A stretch of 10,755 nucleotides of DNA. Origin: JAGQSZ01 sp049672765. Its GTDB lineage: Bacteria > Actinomycetota > Acidimicrobiia > Acidimicrobiales > Microtrichaceae. The stretch spans positions 1 to 10,755 of the forward strand of contig JBATWQ010000333.1 of assembly GCA_049672765.1 (NCBI GenBank), given 5' to 3'. A program made the translations under genes and the position numbers. Below are positions 1 to 6,431 of this stretch, in pieces (the stretch's first letter is position 1; the number at the start of each line of letters is the position of its first letter). A model generated the notes under the pieces. The model did no database searches. It was not told the DNA's origin and saw only the letters and a list, made by a program, of their open reading frames with translations.

Positions 1-655
1 CTATCACCCAACCGAGACCCTTGGTCAGGCTGCCGTGCCCGAGCAGGTGGGTCGCCATGAACAGCGCGGGAACGGTTACGACATCCCCCAGGGTCGACAC
101 CGTCGGTGCAACCAGGTTGTCCAGGTCCCATTCCCGCCGGACAGCCCCTACCGACAGGCCGATCGTTGCGCCAAGAACCACAACGCTCGCAATTACCCCA
201 CCGCAGATCGAAACGACCGCCAGGTCGAGGATGCCGATCGTGTGCTCCATGCCGAACGCGACCGCAATGAACTTGGCCATCGCGGCAAGGACGAGCGACA
301 ACAGGAACGTCAACGAAAGAGACACCAGAACGTTCTGACCGAGGACCGACTCGCGCTTGTAGGACAGGCGGAAGGTGCCGGTGTGGATGGAGGTGGAGAT
401 CCGGTTGCCGAGGGCTCCGAAGATGTTGCCCCGCAGTCCGATCGCAGCAGGAATCATGACCAGGAGCCCGGGAAGCATCTCGAAGGTGTTGGTTATCGAT
501 CCGAGGATTGCGCCGGCAACCAGGCTGGTGCAGGAGTTGAAGACGAGCGCGGCCAGGCTCTGGCGCACGGCGTCACCGGTCGGTCCGAGCAGATCAACCA
601 GGCGTCGACCGAGCTCCAAGGGGTGCGGACGCAGATTGCGGAACCGACTGGCCAT
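1..655 (-). CDS. MgtE/SLC41-type divalent cation transporter, 5' part (runs off left edge)
   Basis: Integral membrane protein predicted to carry Mg2+ or another divalent cation across the cytoplasmic membrane. The 218 residues present begin directly with membrane segments (about 33-55, 60-76, 106-136, 142-172). There is no N-terminal MgtE-N or CBS regulatory domain, so it resembles the SLC41-like architecture rather than classical MgtE. Family hallmarks are visible: a GNIFGALGNRIST stretch (76-88) and APTVSTLGDVVTVP (183-196), where Asp191 sits at the usual metal-binding Asp of the MgtE pore helix. SLC41-like proteins carry two such repeats; the second would lie beyond the window. I chose ATG 655 because the similarity starts soon after it; an in-frame GTG at 706 is possible, and neither has a strong ribosome binding site. 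It follows the hydrolase on the same strand after 91 bp, so co-transcription is possible. Fold call is secure; the ion is inferred. Confidence 0.85.
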   Translation of the reverse strand, partial: MASRFRNLRPHPLELGRRLVDLLGPTGDAVRQSLAALVFNSCTSLVAGAILGSITNTFEMLPGLLVMIPAAIGLRGNIFGALGNRISTSIHTGTFRLSYKRESVLGQNVLVSLSLTFLLSLVLAAMAKFIAVAFGMEHTIGILDLAVVSICGGVIASVVVLGATIGLSVGAVRREWDLDNLVAPTVSTLGDVVTVPALFMATHLLGHGSLTKGLGWVI

Positions 656-693
656 GGCGATTCGAGACGTTCGGGGCGGACGGGGCGCCAGAT

Positions 694-718
694 TGGACCG
701 GGCCACCCTACCGGTCCA
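694..718. repeat. 8-bp perfect inverted repeat between hydrolase and transporter genes
   Basis: TGGACCGG (694-701) and CCGGTCCA (711-718) are perfectly complementary around a 9-nt loop. It lies in the 91-bp gap after the hydrolase stop and before the transporter ATG. As RNA it would form a GC-rich hairpin with no following T-run. It could be a Rho-assisted terminator for the hydrolase or a regulator site for the transporter. If the GTG at 706 were the transporter start, the repeat would fall around that start. Confidence 0.5.
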
Positions 719-746
719 CCGCGGTTGCGACGGAACTACTCGCAGC

Positions 747-2318
747 TCAATTGTCCAACCGACGTACCGGCTCCTGTCGCGGTGGGTCCATACGTCGGAT
801 CGTTCCTGACGGCGTTGCGCGGGTGTTCGCCAGTCGTGGGTCGGCGTGTTCGATGCCCATAGACAACAGACGCTGGGCGTAGCCCAGGACGGTTGCGGCA
901 TATGCAGGGTCGTCGGCAAGGTTGACCAGTTCGTCCGGGTCGTCGTCAAGATCGAAGAACAGCGGCGGTAGCCCACCGGCGAAGTGGACGTACTTGCCTT
1001 GGTGGTCGCGGATCACCGAAACCGCGCACTGGTCCTGTCTGAGGCCCAGGAGCATCTCGATGACCTGGCTTGTCGGCTCGCGGAAGTCGTACTCGTAGTG
1101 AACGGCGTCCCTCCACCAGTTCTCGGCGGCCCGATGGTCCTCCATGAGGGGGCGCAGACTCGATCCGTCCGACATCGTGGGCGAAGGGGCTCCGACCAGG
1201 TCGAGCAGCGTCGGAGTCACATCGACGTTCTCGGTGAATGACTCGACGACCCGCCCAGGGTCGGTCACATATCTCGGGGCGCTGATGATCAGCGGGATCC
1301 GGTAGCTCTGGTCGAAGAACCCGAGCTTTTCGACCAGCCAGTGGTCCCCGAGTTGTTCGCCGTGGTCCGCGGTCACGATTATGACCGTGTCCTCGGTCAG
1401 CCCCAGCTCGCCAAGTCCATCGAGTAGTCGGCCCAGCTGCGCGTCGACCTCGGCGATCATCCCGTAGTAAGTGGCCCGCAACTGCCGCTGGTCCAACTCG
1501 TCCGGAGGTGACGGCACCAGCGTCAGGGCTGCCTGTAGGAAGGGGTGGAGCGCGGCTTCGTCAGCCAAGGTTTCGGCACGGATCGGCGCCGGAACATCCG
1601 CCGGGTCGAACATGTCGTTGTACGGCTCCGGAGCCACGTACGGGGGATGGGGTCGTAGGTAGCTGAGGTGGGCGAACCACGGCTCCTCGGACCGCTCCGC
1701 CTCGGCCAGCCACGTCAGCGCCCTGCCGGTCAGGAAGGCGGCCTCGCTGTGTTCGGCCGCGTACCGGGTCGGACGCCAGGTCGCGCCACGATCCGGAGGG
1801 ATGGGAACGTCGGCCGGCTCGTAGATCTGGCGGTTGTTCATACCACCACCCTCGGGAACGTCGTAGCCAAGCTCGTCCAACCACTCGACCCACTCCTCGA
1901 TGCGGTCGTCGAGCAACAATTCGGCCCTGAACCCGGGCATCGGTAGTTCCCAGCCATTTCGCCTGGGATCGTCCGGGTCGAGCGTGGCGGGGTCGAGGGC
2001 GGTATCGGTGTAGCCGAACAGGACCGGGTCGTAGCCCTCGTCCCGCATCAGGCGGGGCAGCATCGGCAAGTCATCCGCCAACGGGGCACCGTTGTTGGTC
2101 ACCCGATGGTTGGACTGCCACAGGCCAGTTAGCAGCGACGCCCTGGCGGGTGCGCAAGGCGCGCAGTTCGAATAGTGATTGGCGAAACGGACTCCGTTCC
2201 TGGCCAACTCGTCGAGGTTCGGAGTCGAAACGACGGGGTGGCCGGCTACGCCCAGACAGTCGGCCCGGAGTTGGTCGATTGTTATCAGGAGAACGTTCGG
2301 CCGGTCGTGGAAGTCCAT
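747..2318 (-). CDS. Formylglycine-dependent phosphonate monoester hydrolase/sulfatase-like enzyme
   Basis: Alkaline-phosphatase-superfamily hydrolase of 523 aa, the usual length for phosphonate monoester hydrolases (PMH). Such enzymes cleave phosphonate monoesters and phosphodiesters, often with side activity on sulfate esters. Visible active-site elements: metal ligand Asp15 (TIDQLRAD); the C-x-P-x-R motif at Cys55-Arg59 (CAPAR), the signal for Cys-to-formylglycine conversion; Asn76; Tyr103; His224 (LRPHPPY); metal ligands Asp318-His319 (TADHGEQLGDH); and Lys331. Spacing and flanking text, including HYEYDFR (407-413) and PPLFFDL (451-457), match my memory of the Rhizobium PMH much better than classic arylsulfatases. 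One difference: Asp105 where I recall Thr107 in that enzyme. No signal peptide, so probably cytoplasmic. A formylglycine-generating enzyme is needed but is not in the window. Divergent from the ArsC-like gene. Start: first ATG, 14 codons before the IDQ motif; no clear ribosome binding site. The natural substrate is unknown. Confidence 0.88.
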   Translation of the reverse strand: MDFHDRPNVLLITIDQLRADCLGVAGHPVVSTPNLDELARNGVRFANHYSNCAPCAPARASLLTGLWQSNHRVTNNGAPLADDLPMLPRLMRDEGYDPVLFGYTDTALDPATLDPDDPRRNGWELPMPGFRAELLLDDRIEEWVEWLDELGYDVPEGGGMNNRQIYEPADVPIPPDRGATWRPTRYAAEHSEAAFLTGRALTWLAEAERSEEPWFAHLSYLRPHPPYVAPEPYNDMFDPADVPAPIRAETLADEAALHPFLQAALTLVPSPPDELDQRQLRATYYGMIAEVDAQLGRLLDGLGELGLTEDTVIIVTADHGEQLGDHWLVEKLGFFDQSYRIPLIISAPRYVTDPGRVVESFTENVDVTPTLLDLVGAPSPTMSDGSSLRPLMEDHRAAENWWRDAVHYEYDFREPTSQVIEMLLGLRQDQCAVSVIRDHQGKYVHFAGGLPPLFFDLDDDPDELVNLADDPAYAATVLGYAQRLLSMGIEHADPRLANTRATPSGTIRRMDPPRQEPVRRLDN

Positions 2319-2327
2319 CGGAGCGAG

Positions 2328-2333
2328 CGTATA
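2328..2333 (-). promoter_or_regulatory. Possible -10 element for the PMH-like gene
   Basis: On the minus strand TATACG lies 9 nt before the ATG of the hydrolase, which would give a leader of only a few bases. The last base departs from the TANNNT pattern and no -35 is evident, so this is weak. It sits 5 bp from the plus-strand -10 candidate of the divergent gene. Confidence 0.2.
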
Positions 2334-2338
2334 GGCGG

Positions 2339-2344
2339 TAGATT
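2339..2344 (+). promoter_or_regulatory. Leaderless-type -10 hexamer (TAGATT) for the ArsC-like gene
   Basis: TAGATT followed by exactly 6 nt and then ATG at 2351. In actinobacteria a TANNNT hexamer placed 6-7 nt before a start codon is the normal signature of a leaderless transcript, with transcription starting at the A of the ATG. No ribosome binding site is present, which agrees. No recognisable -35. Confidence 0.5.
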
Positions 2345-2350
2345 CGGCAC

Positions 2351-2713
2351 ATGGCCGAAGTCACTATCTTCCACAATCCCAACTGTTCGACGTCGAAGTA
2401 CGCAGTCGGAGAGGCTGAAGCCGAGGGTGTCGAGGTCGACCTGGTGAAGTACATGCTCAAGGCCGAGCGCCCGAGCCGTGAGCAGCTCGAAGAGCTGGCC
2501 GACAAGCTCGAGGACCCGGTGACCGACATGGTTCGCCGCGACGCGAACTTCGCCAAGCTCGGACTCTCCGATGCCGATGTGGCCAGCCGCGATCAGGTCA
2601 TCGAGGTGCTACTCAAGAACCCCGAGTTGATGCAGCGGCCGATCCTGGTCAAGGGAGAGCGGGCCATTATCGGCCGCCCGAAGGACCGCGTCGCGACCTT
2701 CCTGCAGAGTTGA
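2351..2713 (+). CDS. arsC: ArsC-family reductase (arsenate reductase-like)
   Basis: Thioredoxin-fold protein of the ArsC/Spx family, 120 aa (E. coli plasmid ArsC is about 140). The N-terminus has the family signature with catalytic Cys12 (IFHNPNCSTSK, 6-16). The arginines that bind arsenate or thiolate in glutaredoxin-type ArsC appear conserved: Arg62 (MVRRD), Arg96 (QRPILV) and Arg109 (IGRP). With all three present, arsenate reduction using glutathione- or mycothiol-type thiols is more likely than an Spx-like RNA polymerase-binding role. No arsB, acr3 or arsR is nearby, so this is a lone copy, and many lone ArsC homologues have no proven arsenic role. Start chosen at the ATG just before the first beta strand, with a leaderless-type -10 upstream. 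Divergent from the PMH-like gene; 139 bp separate it from the next gene on its own strand. Confidence 0.85.
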   Translation: MAEVTIFHNPNCSTSKYAVGEAEAEGVEVDLVKYMLKAERPSREQLEELADKLEDPVTDMVRRDANFAKLGLSDADVASRDQVIEVLLKNPELMQRPILVKGERAIIGRPKDRVATFLQS

Positions 2714-2716
2714 TTT

Positions 2717-2735
2717 TCAGCGGGTAGACCGCTGA
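2717..2735 (+). terminator. Short hairpin just after the ArsC-like gene
   Basis: TCAGCGG (2717-2723) pairs perfectly with CCGCTGA (2729-2735) around a 5-nt loop, beginning 4 nt after the stop codon. Position suits a terminator, but no T-run follows, so it would be an atypical one. The rest of 2714-2798 shows no coding potential or other signal. Confidence 0.35.
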
Positions 2736-2798
2736 TCGAGCGGCCCTGACCCTCAGACGGGGAAGCTCGGAGCGGTAGTGCCTGCGGTGGGACCGACT

Positions 2799-2815
2799 CC
2801 TTGTTGAGGACAAGG
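2799..2815. promoter_or_regulatory. Operator-like palindrome upstream of the nitronate monooxygenase gene
   Basis: CCTTGT (2799-2804) and ACAAGG (2810-2815) form a perfect 6-bp inverted repeat around TGAGG. The arrangement and 17-bp size suit a dimeric repressor such as a TetR or GntR type. A degraded second copy lies at 2822-2838, because most of this site is included in the tandem duplication. No regulator gene is in the window. Confidence 0.4.
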
Positions 2816-2846
2816 TTATTATCTTGTTGAGGACGAGGTTATTATC
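2801..2846 (+). repeat. Tandem 23-bp duplication in the promoter region (two copies, one mismatch)
   Basis: Copy 1 is 2801-2823 and copy 2 is 2824-2846. They are directly adjacent and differ at one base (A2812 versus G2835). Each begins TTGTTGAGGAC and ends GGTTATTATC, unusually AT-rich for this region. Each carries a TATTAT hexamer and most of the palindromic site, so a whole control module appears to have been doubled. The second copy ends 6 nt before the ATG. Confidence 0.9.
2840..2845 (+). promoter_or_regulatory. Leaderless-type -10 hexamer (TATTAT) for the nitronate monooxygenase gene
   Basis: TATTAT then 7 nt then ATG 2853, the spacing of a leaderless actinobacterial promoter; no ribosome binding site precedes the ATG. 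The same hexamer in repeat copy 1 (2817-2822) could serve as a second -10, giving a leader of roughly 20 nt. Confidence 0.5.
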
Positions 2847-2852
2847 CCTCAC

Positions 2853-3977
2853 ATGAAGACTGAGCTTTGTGACCAGCTGGGGATCGAATTCCCAATTTTC
2901 GCCTTCACCCACTGTCGTGACGTGGTGGCGGCAGTATCCAACGCAGGCGGCTTGGGGGTCCTCGGAGCCGTCGGGTACTCCGCAGAACAGCTCGCTGTCG
3001 AGCTCGAGTGGATTGATGCCCACACCGACAAGCCCTACGGCGTGGACGTCGTGATTCCGGGCAAGTACGAGGGGATGGGTGAGATGGATCCCATCAAGCT
3101 CGAACAGGACCTACTGCAGATGGTCCCCGACGAGCATCGTCGTTTCGTCCACAAGCTTCTTGATGACCACCACGTGCCCGAGCTTCCGGCGGACGAGATC
3201 CCTCCGGCCCTTATCGGCTGGACCGAGGCGACCGCGTCCCCGTTGATCGACGAGGCCCTGCGCCACGACAAGGTCCGTCTCATCGCCAACGCCCTTGGAA
3301 CTCCTCCGCCCGAGGTCATCGATCGTGTGCACGAATCCGGTCGACTGATCGCGGCGCTGTGCGGCTCGCCCTCGCAGGCGGTACGCCACAAGAACGCCGG
3401 TGTCGACATCATCATCGCCCAGGGGACCGAGGGTGGTGGGCACACCGGCGACATCGGATCCGTCGTGTTGTGGCCACAGGTCATCGACGCCGTCGCCCCG
3501 ACCCCCGTGCTAGCCGCGGGTGGCGTCGGAACCGGCCGTCAGATGGCGGCCGCTCTGGCCATGGGCGCCGAGGGCGTCTGGACGGGGTCCATCTGGTTGA
3601 CCGTTGAAGAGGCAGACCAGGCTCCGGCGCAGGTCGACTCGCTCCTCGCAGCGACGAGTCGCGACACGGTCCGTTCCCGCAGTTGGACCGGCAAGCCCTG
3701 TCGTATGCTCCGCAACGAATGGACCGACGCCTGGGAGGACCCGGCCAACCCGGACCCGCTCGGCATGCCACTTCAGTTCATGGTCACCGGTGAGGCGGTG
3801 GCCCGTGGACACCACTACTCCCAGCAGGCCAAGGACATTGCGTTCAACCCGGTCGGCCAGATCGTCGGCACGATGAACAAGGTCCGCAAGACCCGTGACG
3901 TCATCGAGCAGATGGTCAGCGAGTACGTCGACTGCTCGAACCGTCTCGATCGCCTGAACGAGCGGGCCAGCAGCTGA
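2853..3977 (+). CDS. Nitronate monooxygenase-like FMN-dependent TIM-barrel oxidoreductase
   Basis: 374-aa flavoprotein of the nitronate monooxygenase/2-nitropropane dioxygenase family, a TIM barrel also shared with FabK enoyl reductases. Known members oxidise alkyl nitronates, but many actinobacterial homologues belong to lipid or steroid catabolism and have untested substrates. Visible features: an N-terminal barrel start (LGIEFPIFAF, 9-18), the glycine turn NAGGLGVLG (30-38), the FMN/catalytic loop AQGTEGGGHTGD (189-200) with His197 at the catalytic base position, and the FMN phosphate-binding stretch AAGGVGTGRQ plus AMGAEGVWTG (221-245). An insertion of about 75 residues (60-135) separates the first strands from VRLIANALG. 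A C-terminal NPVGQIVG (332-339) is typical of the group. Start fixed by the leaderless-type promoter immediately upstream. Likely controlled through the duplicated operator-like block. Convergent with the SpoIID gene, stops 33 bp apart. Confidence 0.85.
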   Translation: MKTELCDQLGIEFPIFAFTHCRDVVAAVSNAGGLGVLGAVGYSAEQLAVELEWIDAHTDKPYGVDVVIPGKYEGMGEMDPIKLEQDLLQMVPDEHRRFVHKLLDDHHVPELPADEIPPALIGWTEATASPLIDEALRHDKVRLIANALGTPPPEVIDRVHESGRLIAALCGSPSQAVRHKNAGVDIIIAQGTEGGGHTGDIGSVVLWPQVIDAVAPTPVLAAGGVGTGRQMAAALAMGAEGVWTGSIWLTVEEADQAPAQVDSLLAATSRDTVRSRSWTGKPCRMLRNEWTDAWEDPANPDPLGMPLQFMVTGEAVARGHHYSQQAKDIAFNPVGQIVGTMNKVRKTRDVIEQMVSEYVDCSNRLDRLNERASS

Positions 3978-4010
3978 ACGCTGGTTGCGAGAGAACTGGC
4001 TGGGAGAGAA

Positions 4011-5627
4011 CTACTTGACGACGATGTTCCGACAACCGAGGGAGACGCCTCGGTTGGTCGGGACGTCGTAGAGCGTCACGCAGACGTTGCGGGTTCCGGG
4101 ACTGCCGTTCCATGAAACATCGAATCGGCCGTTGGTCACCCGACGGTCCCTGACCGCTCGTTCTGAACCCATCGTCGACACGACGCGGACCAGGGGTGCC
4201 CCGTCCGGGTCGCTGACGGTTCCGGCCACGCGAACGGTTCGTCCAGTCGCGCTGGCCACTGTCACCCGGCCTGTCGCCATGGTGCCGTTGGCCGGCGGCT
4301 TCGTCGTCGGTGAGCTGGTAGGCGGTGGGCTGGTAGGGGGCGGTGTGCTCGTCGAAGTTGTCGCACCCGCGATGGTGAACTTTGTCGAGCGCAGGTTACG
4401 ACTGGATCCGGACTTGGAGTTCACGATCCCACGCAGATAGGTGCCCGTGACGGTGGTTCTACCACTGGTGCCGACCAGGAGGATCGACGACTTGTCCAGG
4501 TGACCTGAGGGCCTTGGCGCGTCGAGGAACTGCACCGAGGTCAGGGTGCCGATGCCGAACCATGAGCCGAGTTCGGTCGCCGAGTAGTCGTAGGCCCAAC
4601 TCGCATAGGGATTGCCACCGGTCAGATCCGTCGGGTCGGCCACCCCACGCAGATAGGGAACCTTCGAAGCCCACACGAACTCGCTGTCCTCGGTGTGCCC
4701 GCCCGAAGAGGACGAGTAGACAGCGTCAATGAGGTTGTTTGCGTAGAGGACAAATCGGCCGTTCGTCGAATTGACCGCGCCCACCCAGTTTGCGTGGGTC
4801 GGCTCGGGTTCAAAGCGAGTACCTCGATACGACTGGTCCGTCGTGGTCGCGTAAAGATCGAAATCAGGGAATCTGGATGATCCGGATCGGGCCTCGATCT
4901 GCTTCTGTGCGTAGGTGCGCGATGCGATGGCCTGTGCCTGAAGGGCGGCTGCGGGCCAACTCGATGGCATCTCGCCGATTCCGTAGAGGTACTGCTGCAT
5001 CGTCAGCCCACTCAGCACGACCCGAAGGCCGCCAGCGGCGTCAGTAGAGATTCGCATGGTCCCTAGTCGGTAGGAATCGCCGGTCGACGAGACACGCAGT
5101 CCGGTCGAGGACGGGTTGAGTGCCACGTCGACGGGCCCGGTCAGAGTCGAAACAATTCCGCCGCTCAGGGCGATCTTGTCGCCGGATCGTGTCGCCGTTA
5201 CTGCTCTTGCGGCCGCTGCGGTTCCGGCCTGGCCGAACGCGGTCGGAACCGAAGGGGTGAACGTGATCGAGTTCTGCTTCTCGGTCAGCAGGACCCGCAC
5301 GTTGGAGCTGACGGCGTGACCTGTGCCGACGGTTACCCCCGTGTAGTAATGGTTGAGGATCGCGTCTGTGCTCTTTCCCGCCGCGGCGAGGCCCCGCGCT
5401 CCCCATTGGCTCATACCAACTGCGTGCCCCCAACCTGAGCCGCTGAACCTGAAAGTCGCCGGGCTGGCCCCGACGCCGGTGTCGGAACCGAACCCGTACA
5501 TGGCGATCGTGATTGCCATGGTCAGCGCCGCCAGGAGGCGTCCACGTCGTGCCCAGGTGGCTCGACGGAGAAGCTTTTTAGACCTCCGAGGTCGGATCAT
5601 CGGGAGAGTGTCCATCAGTTGACTCAT
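4011..5627 (-). CDS. Secreted SpoIID/LytB-domain protein with Pro/Thr linker and C-terminal beta domain
   Basis: 538-aa exported protein. Residues 11-30 are Arg/Lys-rich, 31-46 hydrophobic, with likely signal cleavage near GVGA-SPA (51-57). A SpoIID/LytB region spans about 60-420. Motifs: FSGSGWGHAVGMSQWGARG (61-79); YLYGIGEMPSSWP (213-225) with Glu219 at the catalytic Glu position of SpoIID lytic transglycosylase; LQAQAIASRTYA (229-240); and SSSSGGHTE (305-313). A Pro/Ser/Thr linker follows (424-447), then a beta-rich domain (450-538) with two Cys (516, 532) that may form a disulfide. In Bacillus, SpoIID trims stem-peptide-free peptidoglycan during engulfment; in non-sporulating actinobacteria a role in wall remodelling is inferred. 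I used ATG 5627, not the 80-codon-longer open frame, because basic-hydrophobic signal sequence follows it and GGTGG lies 4 nt upstream. Divergent from the EEP gene. Confidence 0.85.
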   Translation of the reverse strand: MSQLMDTLPMIRPRRSKKLLRRATWARRGRLLAALTMAITIAMYGFGSDTGVGASPATFRFSGSGWGHAVGMSQWGARGLAAAGKSTDAILNHYYTGVTVGTGHAVSSNVRVLLTEKQNSITFTPSVPTAFGQAGTAAAARAVTATRSGDKIALSGGIVSTLTGPVDVALNPSSTGLRVSSTGDSYRLGTMRISTDAAGGLRVVLSGLTMQQYLYGIGEMPSSWPAAALQAQAIASRTYAQKQIEARSGSSRFPDFDLYATTTDQSYRGTRFEPEPTHANWVGAVNSTNGRFVLYANNLIDAVYSSSSGGHTEDSEFVWASKVPYLRGVADPTDLTGGNPYASWAYDYSATELGSWFGIGTLTSVQFLDAPRPSGHLDKSSILLVGTSGRTTVTGTYLRGIVNSKSGSSRNLRSTKFTIAGATTSTSTPPPTSPPPTSSPTTKPPANGTMATGRVTVASATGRTVRVAGTVSDPDGAPLVRVVSTMGSERAVRDRRVTNGRFDVSWNGSPGTRNVCVTLYDVPTNRGVSLGCRNIVVK

Positions 5628-5660
5628 CGTCCACCAGAGGTCTTCTCTTGAAAACGGCTG

Positions 5661-6428
5661 ATGAGAATGTTGACACAAGCGGCGCGGCGATCGGCACGCG
5701 AAGATCGTGTGGTGCGAGTCGTAACGTTCAACATCCGGCACGGAGCCCCTCCGGGCGGACGCCCGGATATCGAGGCCATTGCCCGCACCATTGCAGACAT
5801 GAAGGCCGACGCGGTAGCCCTGCAGGAAGTGGATCGAAGGGTGTTCCGTTCGGGCTTCACGGACCAAGCTGCGCGGATCTCCAACCGAACGGGTCTGGTA
5901 CCCCTGTTCGGTAGGGCCAGGAGGATCGGTCCGCTGAGCGGCTACGGCAATGCCCTGCTAACCCGGACCCAGCCGATCAGGGTCGATGTCCTCGAGTTGC
6001 GTTCCCTGGGTGAGCAGCGGGTGGCGATCATCGCCGAGGTCGATATGGACGGGGGACCGGCGACCCTGGTCAGCGTCCACCTGCAGAACCGGCGGTCCGG
6101 ACAGCCGCCCCAGGCGCTCAGCCAACTCGACCAACTCCTGGATGTCGTCTCGTGTCGCCCCGAGCCCTGGGTGGTGATGGGGGACTTCAACCTTCGGCCC
6201 GAAGTCGTCCTTCCGAAGCTCGCTGAAGCGGGACTGAGCTCGGCGAGCGTCGAGCCGACGTTCCCTGCTGTCGATCCCCGGATCGTGATCGATTGGGTCG
6301 CCGTAAAGGGGATGACCGTCGTGGCGGTCGAAATTCCCGACGTGCGCCTGAGTGACCACCGTCCGTTGATTGTCGACCTCAAGCGTTCCCGAACGCCTAA
6401 CTTCGTCCATCCCGGTGCCGAAAGTTGA
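5661..6428 (+). CDS. Endonuclease/exonuclease/phosphatase (EEP) family hydrolase
   Basis: Metal-dependent phosphodiester or phosphomonoester hydrolase with the DNase I-like EEP fold, 255 aa from this start. Catalytic motifs appear in the usual order: TFNIRHG (22-28, Asn24), LQEVDRR (54-60, metal ligand Glu56), His140 (SVHLQN), MGDFNL (173-178, Asp175 and Asn177), IDWV (210-213, Asp211) and LSDHRPL (230-236, Asp232-His233). All catalytic positions are intact, so it should be active. No signal peptide or membrane segment is evident, so probably cytoplasmic. The family covers nucleases, phosphoinositide phosphatases and sphingomyelinases, and the substrate cannot be read from sequence. The start is unsure: ATG 5661 and ATG 5667 lack ribosome binding sites, while GTG 5712 has GAAG 8 nt upstream and begins right at the domain. 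The stop abuts the start of the SDR gene, so the two are probably translated from one mRNA. Confidence 0.82.
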   Translation: MRMLTQAARRSAREDRVVRVVTFNIRHGAPPGGRPDIEAIARTIADMKADAVALQEVDRRVFRSGFTDQAARISNRTGLVPLFGRARRIGPLSGYGNALLTRTQPIRVDVLELRSLGEQRVAIIAEVDMDGGPATLVSVHLQNRRSGQPPQALSQLDQLLDVVSCRPEPWVVMGDFNLRPEVVLPKLAEAGLSSASVEPTFPAVDPRIVIDWVAVKGMTVVAVEIPDVRLSDHRPLIVDLKRSRTPNFVHPGAES

Positions 6429-6431
6429 GTG

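Noticed and set aside
656..746. M-box (Mg2+) riboswitch upstream of the transporter
   Set aside because: The gap is only 91 nt and shows one simple hairpin, whereas M-box elements are longer and multi-helical.
35..862. 275-aa open frame on the plus strand
   Set aside because: It is antisense to the MgtE-type transporter, whose minus-strand translation shows clear family motifs. The plus-strand product is charged low-complexity sequence with no recognisable domain.
2351..2713. Part of an arsenic resistance operon
   Set aside because: No arsR, arsB, acr3 or arsM lies on either side. The neighbours are a PMH-like hydrolase and a flavoenzyme, so only a lone ArsC-family gene is supported.
3967..3984. 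CCAGC/GCTGG hairpin over the nitronate monooxygenase stop codon
   Set aside because: The stem has only 5 bp with an 8-nt loop and no T-run, too weak to call a terminator.
5670..5675. Perfect TTGACA, -35 consensus
   Set aside because: No AT-rich -10 occurs 16-19 bp downstream on the plus strand, and it lies within the start region of the EEP gene. It is treated as chance.
5628..5867. 80-codon N-terminal extension of the SpoIID protein
   Set aside because: It would overlap the start and first third of the divergent EEP gene, and it places the signal peptide at residue 110. ATG 5627 puts a proper signal sequence at the N-terminus.
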